Positions 52,965 to 61,144 of a stretch of DNA of 64,000 bases are shown here, in pieces. The stretch is from contig NZ_FCOL02000026.1 in the NCBI RefSeq assembly GCF_001544515.1, positions 22,169 to 86,168 on the forward strand, given 5' to 3'. Made by a program: the position numbers and the translations under genes. The notes under the pieces are model-generated. The model ran no database searches and was not told the origin of the DNA. It worked only from the letters and a program-made list of their open reading frames with translations. The stretch is from Caballeronia terrestris (GTDB lineage Bacteria > Pseudomonadota > Gammaproteobacteria > Burkholderiales > Burkholderiaceae). Position 1 is the stretch's first letter, and each line of letters opens with the position of its first letter.

Positions 52965-54254
52965 ATGAGTTTGATGACAAAGCTTGGCCTGAGGACGCTG
53001 ATCGCGTCTTGCCTGATCGCCGCCGGCACCGCGCATGCGGAGCTGAACGTGCTCGTGACCGGCGTCGGCTCGACGCAGTTTCCGATCGCGACCGCCAACT
53101 TCGCCAACGAGGCGAACTCGCCGCAGCAGGTGAGCGCCATCGTGCGTCAGGATCTGGCGCGCAGCGGCAAGTTCACCAACATCGAAGCGGGCAGCACGCC
53201 GGTCGCCGAAACCGATTCCGTCGATCTCGGGAGCTGGAAGGCAAAAGGCGCCGACGCGTTCGTCTCCGGCAGCGTGACGCGGCTCGCCAACGGCCAGTAC
53301 GAAGTGCGCTTCCGCCTGTACGACACGGTCAAGCAGCAAAGCCTCGGCGGCCTCTCCCTCGTCAGCCCCGAGAGCGGCCTGCGCATGAGCGCGCACAAGG
53401 TCGCCGATTACATCTACGCCAAGCTGCTCGGCGGCCGCGGCGTATTCGCGACGCGTCTGTCGTACGTCATCCAGACGGGCGGCAAGTACCAGTTGCAAAT
53501 TTCCGATTCCGACGGCCAGGACGCGCGCATCGCGCTCAACAGCCCCGAGCCGATCATCTCACCCGCCTGGTCGCCTGACGGCACGAAGGTCGCGTACGTC
53601 TCGTTCGAGAAGAAGAAACCGGTCGTCTACATCCACGACCTGCCGACGGGCAAGCGCATCGTCGTGTCGAACCAGAAGGGCAACAACAGCGCGCCGGCGT
53701 GGTCGCCGGACGGCCGCAAGCTCGCGGTCGCGCTGTCGCGCACGGGTAACACGCAGGTTTTCGAAGTCAATGCGGATGGCAGCGGCCTGCGCCGCCTGAC
53801 GCAAGGCAGCTCGATCGACACCGAGCCCGCCTACTCTCCTGACGGCAACTCGATCTACTTCACGAGCGATCGCGGGGGCCAGCCGCAGATCTACAAGATG
53901 TCCGCGAACGGCGAAAGCGCCGGCGCGGCACAGCGCGTCACTTTCACGGGCAACTACAATACAAGCCCGCGCGTGAGCCCGGACGGCAAGCAACTCGCGT
54001 ACATTTCGCGTACTGGCGGCGGCTTCAAGCTGTACGTGCAGGACCTCGGGTCCGGCTCGGCAACAGGCCTCACCGACACGACGCACGACGAATCGCCCAG
54101 CTTCGCGGCGAATGGTCAGTACATCCTCTACGCCACCCAGGTGAACGGGCGTGGCGTGTTGGCTGCCGTTTCGACCGACGGTCGGACGCGGCAAGTCTTG
54201 TCCGTGCAGGGTGGCATCGTACGCGAGCCGTCCTGGGGTCCGTTCATGCAATAA
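52965..54254 (+). CDS. tolB: Tol-Pal system protein TolB
   Basis: 429 residues from the ATG at 52965. A Sec signal (LIASCLIAAGTAHA) is followed by the N-terminal alpha/beta domain and a C-terminal beta-propeller with repeated SPDGxxLAY-type blades: SPAWSPDGTKVAYVS, APAWSPDGRKLAVALS, PAYSPDGNSIYFTS. TolB is periplasmic and binds Pal. It starts 95 bases after tolA. Confidence 0.96.
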   Translation: MSLMTKLGLRTLIASCLIAAGTAHAELNVLVTGVGSTQFPIATANFANEANSPQQVSAIVRQDLARSGKFTNIEAGSTPVAETDSVDLGSWKAKGADAFVSGSVTRLANGQYEVRFRLYDTVKQQSLGGLSLVSPESGLRMSAHKVADYIYAKLLGGRGVFATRLSYVIQTGGKYQLQISDSDGQDARIALNSPEPIISPAWSPDGTKVAYVSFEKKKPVVYIHDLPTGKRIVVSNQKGNNSAPAWSPDGRKLAVALSRTGNTQVFEVNADGSGLRRLTQGSSIDTEPAYSPDGNSIYFTSDRGGQPQIYKMSANGESAGAAQRVTFTGNYNTSPRVSPDGKQLAYISRTGGGFKLYVQDLGSGSATGLTDTTHDESPSFAANGQYILYATQVNGRGVLAAVSTDGRTRQVLSVQGGIVREPSWGPFMQ

Positions 54255-54295
54255 CCTCATGCATTTAGTTGCGCAATAACACAAGGAGAGTAACC

Positions 54296-54805
54296 ATGAT
54301 GTCAAAACTTCGTGTCGGCTTTGCAATTGCGATGGTCGGTGCGCTCGCCGCCTGTCATTCGGGCGTGAAGCTCGATGAAGGCGCGAACAAAGGCGCCGGC
54401 GGCGCCACTCAACCGAACCCGAACGACGTGACCACCGTCAACGTCGATCCGCTGAACGATCCGAACAGCCCGCTCGCCAAGCGCAGCATCTATTTCGATT
54501 TCGACAGCTACGCAGTGCGCGACGACTACCAGCCGCTCGTGCAACAGCACTCGCAGTACCTGAAAGGCCATCCGGAGCGTCGTGTCCTGATCCAGGGCAA
54601 TACCGACGAACGCGGCACGAGCGAGTACAACCTCGCGCTCGGCCAGAAGCGTGCTGAAGCCGTGCGTCGCGCGATGTCCCTGATGGGCGTCGCCGATACG
54701 CAGATGGAAGCCGTGAGCCTCGGCAAGGAAAAGCCGACGGCGACGGGTCATGACGAAGCATCGTGGGCCCAGAACCGTCGCGCCGATCTCGTTTATCAAC
54801 AGTAA
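54296..54805 (+). CDS. pal: Peptidoglycan-associated lipoprotein Pal
   Basis: 169 residues from the ATG at 54296 (MMSKLR), with an AAGGAG site. Lipoprotein signal with lipobox LAAC. The C-terminal OmpA-like domain binds peptidoglycan: IYFDFDSYAVRDDYQPLVQ, VLIQGNTDERGTSEYNLALGQKRAEAVRRAM. Pal is held in the outer membrane. It follows tolB by 41 bases. Confidence 0.96.
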   Translation: MMSKLRVGFAIAMVGALAACHSGVKLDEGANKGAGGATQPNPNDVTTVNVDPLNDPNSPLAKRSIYFDFDSYAVRDDYQPLVQQHSQYLKGHPERRVLIQGNTDERGTSEYNLALGQKRAEAVRRAMSLMGVADTQMEAVSLGKEKPTATGHDEASWAQNRRADLVYQQ

Positions 54806-54832
54806 CGTAACCAGTCACGGGTGAGTCGCCCT

Positions 54833-55594
54833 ATGTTGTATCGCTTTCCCTCGCTGCGCGTTGCCGCAGCAGCTTGCGTGGTCGCGAGTGCAGCCGCTTC
54901 GGCGCTCGTCGTTTCGCCCGCGCACGCGGGTGTCTTCGACGACAACGAAGCGCGCAAGGCCGTGCTCGACCTGCGCACGAAAACGGACAGCCTGTCGAGC
55001 CAGTTGTCCGCAGCACAGCGCACCATCCTCGATCAATCGAATCGTATCGACCAGTTGAATCAGCAGGTCGCGACGTTGCGAGGCCAGAACGAGGACATGT
55101 CCAATCAGCTCGCCACAGTGCAGAAGCAGCAGAAAGACTATTACACCGACCTCGATGCCCGGATGAAAAAGTTCGAGCCGCAGCAGCAGACGGTCGATGG
55201 CATGCAGGGCACCGTGCAACCAGGCGAGACGGAAGCGTTCAACGCGGCGTCGACACAGTTCCGCAACGGCGACTTCAAGAACGCCGCGGCGTCGTTCAAG
55301 ACGTTCGTGTCGAAGTTTCCGCAAAGCCCGTATCAGCCGACCGCGCAGTACTGGCTCGGCAACGCGCTGTACGCGGAGCGCGACTACAAGGGCTCGACGG
55401 CGATTTGGCAGAATCTGGTGAAGGCCTATCCCACGCATCCGCGGGCGCCTGAAGCGCTGCTCGCAATCGCGAACAACCAGATCGAACAGGGTCAGAAAGC
55501 CGCTGCGAAGAAGACGCTGGAGCAGATCATCTCGCAATACAGCGGCACCGAAACCGCGCAGACGGCACAGAGCAGGATGTCGCAGGTGAAGTAA
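54833..55594 (+). CDS. cpoB: Cell division coordinator CpoB (YbgF)
   Basis: 253 residues from the ATG at 54833, behind a GGGTGAG; a GTG at 54821 is in frame. Signal peptide to SPAHA, a coiled-coil segment (~30-110, SLSSQLSAAQRTILDQSNRIDQLNQQV) and TPR repeats (FNAASTQFRNGDFKNAAASFKTFVSKFPQSPY). CpoB is periplasmic and links peptidoglycan synthesis with Tol constriction. Last gene of the operon, closed by a strong terminator. Confidence 0.95.
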   Translation: MLYRFPSLRVAAAACVVASAAASALVVSPAHAGVFDDNEARKAVLDLRTKTDSLSSQLSAAQRTILDQSNRIDQLNQQVATLRGQNEDMSNQLATVQKQQKDYYTDLDARMKKFEPQQQTVDGMQGTVQPGETEAFNAASTQFRNGDFKNAAASFKTFVSKFPQSPYQPTAQYWLGNALYAERDYKGSTAIWQNLVKAYPTHPRAPEALLAIANNQIEQGQKAAAKKTLEQIISQYSGTETAQTAQSRMSQVK

Positions 55595-55633
55595 GGCGAG
55601 CTTCTCTTCGAACTCGCGCCTCTCGCTGAAAGA

Positions 55634-55666
55634 AAGGCCTGCAGCTTCGCCGCTGCAGGCCTTTTC
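55634..55666 (+). terminator. Rho-independent terminator of the tol-pal operon
   Basis: AAGGCCTGCAGC and GCTGCAGGCCTT form a 12-bp perfect stem with a TTCGCC loop, then TTTCTT. Confidence 0.88.
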
Positions 55667-55702
55667 TTATGGACATTCGCGGTGCGCCGAGGTCCGTCCC
55701 GG

Positions 55703-55732
55703 TTGACAGGCAGCCGGGCGCGTGACTATAAT
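55703..55732 (+). promoter_or_regulatory. Sigma-70 promoter of tRNA-Lys
   Basis: Consensus TTGACA (55703-55708), 18 bases, consensus TATAAT (55727-55732), about 12 bases before the tRNA 5' end. Confidence 0.85.
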
Positions 55733-55743
55733 TTCGGCTCTTT

Positions 55744-55819
55744 GGGTCGTTAGCTCAGCTGGTAGAGCAGCGGACTTTTAATCCGTTGGTCACAGGTTCG
55801 AATCCCGTACGGCCTACCA
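55744..55819 (+). tRNA. tRNA-Lys (anticodon TTT)
   Basis: 76 bases with encoded CCA. The acceptor arms GGGTCGT and ACGGCCT pair with two G-U pairs, the D arm has AGCTCAGCTGGTAGAGC, the anticodon loop CTTTTAA gives TTT, and the T arm has GGTTCGAATCC. It lies between consensus promoter and terminator. tRNA genes are frequent integration sites, and the DNA downstream is accessory in character. Confidence 0.97.
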
Positions 55820-55828
55820 AAGACATGA

Positions 55829-55856
55829 AGGCTCCCGCGCAATCGGGGGCCTTTTT
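55829..55856 (+). terminator. Terminator after tRNA-Lys
   Basis: AAGGCTCCCG and CGGGGGCCTT pair, with one G-U, around a short loop (CGCAAT), then TTTCG. Confidence 0.75.
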
Positions 55857-56401
55857 CGTTTGCGATGGGGTACGCCGGGTTCACTTTGGCGATGTGAATC
55901 TTCGCGATCGGTGCGCGTGATACCTGCAATTTCGGCCTCTGTTTCTTTACGCGCGTGATGGTTCTGATACCACGCCACGGCCACGGCGATTAGCACGGCG
56001 ACAACCGCGCCGACTGACTGAATCCAGTAGTGATCTTTGGATTATCGTTAGCCCGTATCGGTGTGCAAAAAACGGCGCTGGAATTAAAGACGCCAACCAG
56101 AGAGGAGCAGTCCTGCATCATCGGTGATCTTGTTGTTGATTTCGCGCGCACTATCGCAGACCAAACGCTTGCTCAGTCGCCCGCGCCAGGCCACCGCCTG
56201 TGCCTTGTGATCCATCGCTTGTTGCCGGGAAATCGATATCAAGGCGCAAGTCCGCAAAGATACCCCACTTCCCCAAAAGGGAACGCCCTCCTTCCCCAAT
56301 CGCCATCACGAACGCGTGCGCCAAGCACGATCATTTGATTCGTAGGCCCATTTCCCCGAGCATCGCCATCGAAAACCCAGCCGACACGCAAAGGACCCAC
56401 C
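55857..56401. other. Unassigned stretch after tRNA-Lys, possible gene remnants
   Basis: No complete gene is recognised. On the minus strand a frame ending near 55814 has one membrane helix then a charged helix (VGAVVAVLIAVAVAWYQNHHARKETEAEIAG), beginning just after a stop near 56043 and with no start before the helix; it looks like a 5'-truncated small membrane protein. Further upstream, open frames give no family match. The stretch may be debris of an element integrated at the tRNA, but no integrase or direct repeat was found. Confidence 0.35.
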
Positions 56402-57534
56402 ATGCCGTGCTCGTCATCGACAAAACGATATTCCGCCCTCGCAATCCTGCTCGCGGGTTTCGTCGGCATCGGGTCGGCGTTCGCCGTCTATCACAACAAC
56501 CGAGGCCCCGCGCCGCTGACGCTCGGCGACGGCAGGACCGGTTCCGCCGACATGGTCTGGATCGCCGGCGGCGATTTCGTCATGGGCAGCGATCATCGCG
56601 ACGCGTTGCCCAACGAAGGCCCCGCGCACCGCGTGCGCCTCGGCGGGTACTGGATCGATCGATACGACGTGACGAACGCCGAATTTGCGCGGTTCGTTGT
56701 CGCGACCGGCTACGTCACGACCGCCGAGCGCAAACCTGCCTGAGAAGAGCTCAAAGTACAGGCGCCGCCCGGCACGCCCGCACCCGACGACAGCCTCCTC
56801 GTCCCCAGCGCGCTCGTCTTCTCCGGCACCGACCAGCCGGTCCGGCTCAACGACTACACGCGCTGGTGGAAATACGTCCCCGGCGCGAACTGGCAGCATC
56901 CGGAGGGTCCGGGCAGCGATATCGTCGGCAAGGAGGCGCATCCGGTCGTCCAGGTGTCGTACGAGGACGCGCAGGCCTATGCGAAGTGGGCGCGCAAACG
57001 CCTTCCGACCGAAGCCGAGTGGGAATACGCCGCGCGCGGCGGTCTGGAACAGGCCGATTTCGCGTGGGGCGCCGAGTTCGCGCCCGGCGGACGCAGGATG
57101 GCCAACACCTGGGACGACGCCGCACGCCCCTTCCCCGTCGTGGCGAAATCGAACGAAAAGGTGCAGGTCGGCACGTCGGCGGTCGGACGCCATGCGCCCA
57201 ATGGCTACGGTCTCTACGACATGGCCGGCAACGTCTGGCAGTGGGTCGGCGACTGGTATCGGGCGGACGCGTTCCGCATCGAAGCGACTGCGTCGAAAGT
57301 CCCGACGAATCCCGCCGGCCCGCAAGACAGCTTCGACCCCGAACTCGGTCCGACGGCCCATGCGCCGCTACGCGTGACACGCGGCGGCTCGTTCCTCTGC
57401 AGCGACACCTATTGCACCAGCTATCGCATGAGTGCCCGGCGCGGCACCGATCCGATGAACGGCATGTCGCATCTCGGATCAGGCTGGCGATGGATCAGTC
57501 CGCGTGGGAAGCGCGCCAGGGAACGGCCAACTAA
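56402..57534 (+). pseudogene. Formylglycine-generating enzyme (FGE/SUMF1 type), two inactivating lesions
   Basis: FGE converts the active-site cysteine of type I sulfatases to formylglycine. The N-terminus has a membrane/signal segment (SALAILLAGFVGIGSAFAVY), then MVWIAGGDFVMGSD, YWIDRYDVTNAEFARFV, LPTEAEWEYAARGG, YGLYDMAGNVWQWVGDWY and the catalytic pair RGGSFLCSDTYCTSYR (cysteines coded at 57398 and 57413). A TGA at 56741-56743 interrupts the frame where homologues have Trp (KPA*EELKVQ). Near 57479 one T is missing: restoring it yields SHLGFRLAMDQSAWEARQGTAN and a stop at 57534. Two lesions argue for a pseudogene. It sits upstream of the sulfatase it would mature. Confidence 0.85.
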
Positions 57535-57583
57535 CACACGAGCACGATCAAAGCCACTGTGAAAGCGCTGCGGGGAGACGACA

Positions 57584-57964
57584 TTGGAGTCACTTCCGGA
57601 ACGACGCATCGTGCTGGTCGAGGACGATCGCGACATGCGCAACGCGCTCCTCGTGCTGCTGAAAACACTCGGGTACGCGCCGATTGAGTACGCGTCCGCG
57701 GAACGCGCACTGAGCGACGCCACGTTCGAAGGCGCGGGCTGCATGCTGGTCGACATCCATCTGCCGGGCATGAGGGGCACGGACATGGTCCGCCAGCTCA
57801 GGGCGCGCGGCTGCGACTGGCCCGTGGTCTTCACTACCGGCCACGACGACGAACGTTACCGGATCGAAAGCTCGAAACTGCACGCGCAGTTGCTGCGCAA
57901 GCCGTTCGGCGGCGCGGCGTTAAGCGAAGCGCTCGACCGCGCGAAAGCAGAAGAAAAGGACTAG
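57584..57964 (+). CDS. REC-only response regulator
   Basis: 126 residues from a TTG at 57584, chosen because a GGGGAG lies about 8 bases upstream. It is a single receiver domain: VLVEDDRDMRNALL (acidic pair), MLVDIHLPGMRGTD (phospho-acceptor Asp), VFTTGHDD (switch Thr) and LLRKPFGG (Lys). There is no output domain, so it may act as a phosphate shuttle or sink, perhaps for the kinase at 61141-63090. It lies between the broken FGE and the broken sulfatase and is intact. The kinase link is inferred from proximity. Confidence 0.85.
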   Translation: MESLPERRIVLVEDDRDMRNALLVLLKTLGYAPIEYASAERALSDATFEGAGCMLVDIHLPGMRGTDMVRQLRARGCDWPVVFTTGHDDERYRIESSKLHAQLLRKPFGGAALSEALDRAKAEEKD

Positions 57965-58024
57965 GCCCGCTCGTTTTGCAGCACCTCATGCTGAACCATC
58001 GCAATCAAGCGAAAGGAGAACGCC

Positions 58025-60475
58025 ATGATCGATAGTCACTCGCTCGATGAACACGGGCGCGCCGCGCCGCCTCCACCCACACGAAAGGCTCAGCGTGCAT
58101 CGATCGCGTGGCTCGCAGGCAAGATCACGCTCGGACTCGCGCTGACGCTGAGCCTGGCGCTGCCCGGCTGGGGACAAGGCGTGCCGCAGGGCAATTACAA
58201 GATGGGCGAAGTCCTGCCGATCCAGCCGCCGGCGCAGGCGCCCATCACCGAGATGGACTGGCGCAAGGTCAAGCCGCCGGAACGCTTCGTCGTGAAGCCG
58301 CCGAAGGGCGCGCCCAACGTGCTCGTGATCCTGATGGACCAGGCGGGCTACTCCGATCCGTCGACGATGGGCGGACCGATCCACACGCCGACGATGGACC
58401 GCCTCGCCGCCAATGGCCTTACCTACACCAATTTCCACGTCAACCCGCTTTGCTCGCCGAGCCGCGTCGCGCTGCTCACGGGACGCAACTCGCATCAGAA
58501 CAGCATGGCGGGCGTGACGGGCACCAACACGAACTATCCGGGCGACTCGGGCATCCGGCCGCTCACCATCTCGACCGTCGGGACGATGCTGCAAAGCTGG
58601 GGCTATCTCACGAGCTACTTCGGCAAGAACAACGAAGTGCCGGACAACGAGGTGAACATCAGCGGCCCGTTCGACCGCTGGCCGACCCGCAGCGGTTTCG
58701 ACAAGTTCTACGGCTATCTCGCGGGCGAGCAGTCGTCGTTTCATCCGAATCTGGTCGACGGGACGACCTACATCGCCACGCCGCGCGATCCGAACTACCA
58801 CTTCAATCGCGACCTGACGAACAAGGCACTGGACTGGGTCCGCGCGACGCATTCGCTCACGCCCGACCGGCCGTTCTTCATGTATTACGCGCAGAGCGCG
58901 AGCCACCCGCCTCACACACCGCCGAAAGACTGGTTCGAGCGCGATCCGTACAAGGGCAAGTTCGACCAGGGCTGGGACAAGCTGCGCGAGGAAACGCTGC
59001 AGCGGCAGATCAAGCTGGGCATCGTGCCGCCGGGCACCAAGATCGCGAAGAATCCGGACACAGTGTAGAAATGGGACTCGCTCGACGCGGATTCGAAGAA
59101 GGTTTTTTCGCGTGAGATGGAGGTCTATGCGACGCTGACCGAGAGCGCGGACTTCGAGGTGGGCCGCCTGGTCGATGGCCTCAAGGGCCTCGGCATGCTC
59201 GACAACACGCTGATCTTCTACATTTTCGGCGACAACGGCGGGTCGGTGGTGGGTGACCTGAACGGCACGTTCGTCGAATGGTCGAGCCTCAACGGCGCGC
59301 CGGAAGACGTGCCCTATCTCCTCTCACGCCTGAAGGAATACGGCACCGAGAACTCGTATCCGAACTACGCCGTCGGCTGGGCGATGGCGGGCAGCACGCC
59401 GGCGACGCTCGGCATCACGTTCTCGAGCGGCGGCGGGATCATGTCGGGCATGGTCGTGCAGTGGCCTGCGGGCATCAAGTCGAAGGGCGAGAAGCGAAGG
59501 CAGTACACGCATCTGATCGACGTCGTGCCGACGATCCTCGATGCGGTCGGCATTCCGGCGCCGAAGGTCGTCAACGGCGTCGAGCAATTGCCGATGCCCG
59601 GTGTGAGCATGCGCTACTCGTTCGACAACGGCAACGCGCCGGAGCGGCATCGCGTGCAATACACGGAAACCGCGGGCAACCGGAGCATCTACCAGGACGG
59701 CTGGCTCGCCGCGACGATCCACAGCGCCTTGTGGGAGCCCAAATTGCGCACCGATGACTTCTCGAAGGACAAATGGGAGCTCTACAACCTGCGAGAGGAT
59801 TTTGGGCAGGCCACCGATCTCTCGGCGCAATTTCCGCAGAAACTCGAGCAGATGCAGGCGCTCTTCATCGAGGAAGCCCGCAAGAACAACGTCTTCCCGC
59901 TGGACGACCGCCGCGCCGAACGGCTCAATCCTGAAGTCGCGGGACGGGCCGACATCATGTACGGGAGGAAGGAGCTGACGTTGTATCCCGGCATGCCCGG
60001 GCTGACCGAGAACAGCTTCATCAACACGAAGTCGGTCTCGCACACGATCACCGCCGAGCTCGAGATTCCGAAGGGAGGCGCGACCAAGGGCGTGGTCATG
60101 TCGCAGGCGGGCATGTTCGGCGGCTGGAGCCTGTATGTAGTCGACGGCAGGCCGAAGTACACGTACAACTGGCTCGCCCGCGAGCATTACGTGATCGAGT
60201 CCCATGACCCATTGCCTTCCGGTCACGTGACGCTCGTCTACGACTTCAAGTACGACGGCGGCGGCCAGCACAAGGGCGGCACCGGCACCTTATACGTGAA
60301 CGGGAAGAAAGTCGCCGAAGGCCGCATCGCGAAGACGATGGGCTCGCTCTACTCGCTCGCCGCCGAGACGGCGAACATCGGGGAAGATGCGTACTCGCCG
60401 GTCACGAACGACTATGACCCGTGGGACAACGCGTTCACCGGCACGATCGCCAAGGTGACGATCAAGTCGCAGTAA
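58025..60475 (+). pseudogene. Type I arylsulfatase, interrupted by an in-frame TAG
   Basis: About 816 codons. The N-terminus has a signal-like hydrophobic segment (LAGKITLGLALTLSLALPGWG). The FGly signature is intact, LCSPSRVALLTGRN (Cys ~143). The first metal motif is MDQAGYSDPS, with Gln in place of the second Asp of the usual DD. The second, FGDNGGSVVGDLNG, is present. A TAG at 59066-59068 cuts the frame (NPDTV*KWDSLDADSKKVFSREMEVY); the same frame then continues to 60475 with conserved sulfatase sequence and a C-terminal beta domain. Everything downstream of the stop is undamaged, so the lesion is recent or suppressed. It normally needs the FGE encoded just upstream. Confidence 0.88.
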
Positions 60476-60482
60476 GTACGTT

Positions 60483-60517
60483 GGGCAGCGAAGGTTTCTT
60501 CCGAAGCCTTCGCTGCC
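60483..60517. repeat. Inverted repeat between sulfatase and FixJ-like gene, possible terminator
   Basis: GGGCAGCGAAGG and CCTTCGCTGCCC form a 12-bp stem, lying between convergent genes; it has no T run. Confidence 0.6.
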
Positions 60518-60520
60518 CGC

Positions 60521-61144
60521 TCACGACGCTCCCGCTGGCTGCTTCAGCAGTTCGATCAGTTGCGAGATCGAACGGATGCCGAGCTTTTGCATGATGCGGG
60601 CGCGGTAGGTTTTCACCATGCGCTCGGACAGGCTCAGATCCGCCGCGATCGTCTTGTTGAGCTTCCCGGACGCGAGCCCCGCGACGACGCTCCTCTCGCG
60701 CTCCGACAGCGATTCGAAAAGACACCGGACATCGCTTGCACGCTCGCTTGCGCGCCGCGTCTCGCGATCGCGTTCGATCGCCCGCGCGACCGCGGCAAGC
60801 AACTCGTCTTTCCTGATCGGCTTGGTCAGGAAGTCGAGCGCGCCCGCCTTGAACGCCCGCGCGCACATCGGAACGTCGGCTTGCCCTGAGAGAAAAATCA
60901 CCGGCAGCGGCGAGCGCCGTTCAGCCAGCGCTTCCTGCAGATCGAGACCGCTCGGGCCGCCGGGCATCCGCACATCGAGCAGCAGGCAGCCCGGAGCGCG
61001 CGTGGCATCCGACAGCAGGAAATGTCCGGCATCGGCGTAAGTGCGCACCTGATAGCCCGCGACGCGCAGCAGCACCGCGACGGCTTCGCGCAGGTCGTCG
61101 TCATCGTCGACGACGTGGACGATCGGGATGATCGAGGACGTCAT
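60521..61144 (-). CDS. FixJ/LuxR-family response regulator
   Basis: 207 residues. Receiver domain: VHVVDDDDDLREAVAVLLR, LLDVRMPGGPSGLD (phospho-Asp), IFLSGQADV, and the lysine in LTKPIRKDEL. LuxR-type helix-turn-helix at the C-terminus: LSERERSVVAGLASGKLNKTIAADLSLSERMVKTYRARIMQKLG. Its ATG overlaps the kinase stop by four bases, so it is the cognate regulator of that kinase. Targets are unknown; the sulfatase and BON genes are the nearest candidates. Confidence 0.93.
   Translation of the reverse strand: MTSSIIPIVHVVDDDDDLREAVAVLLRVAGYQVRTYADAGHFLLSDATRAPGCLLLDVRMPGGPSGLDLQEALAERRSPLPVIFLSGQADVPMCARAFKAGALDFLTKPIRKDELLAAVARAIERDRETRRASERASDVRCLFESLSERERSVVAGLASGKLNKTIAADLSLSERMVKTYRARIMQKLGIRSISQLIELLKQPAGAS

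Noticed and set aside
55744..56401. Genomic island integrated at tRNA-Lys
   Set aside because: No integrase gene and no direct repeat of the tRNA 3' end were found; only weak gene debris follows.
56741..59068. Selenocysteine (TGA in FGE) or pyrrolysine (TAG in sulfatase) recoding
   Set aside because: FGE also has a frameshift, the TGA sits at a Trp position rather than a catalytic cysteine, I saw no selenocysteine-insertion hairpin, and pyrrolysine is not expected in this group.
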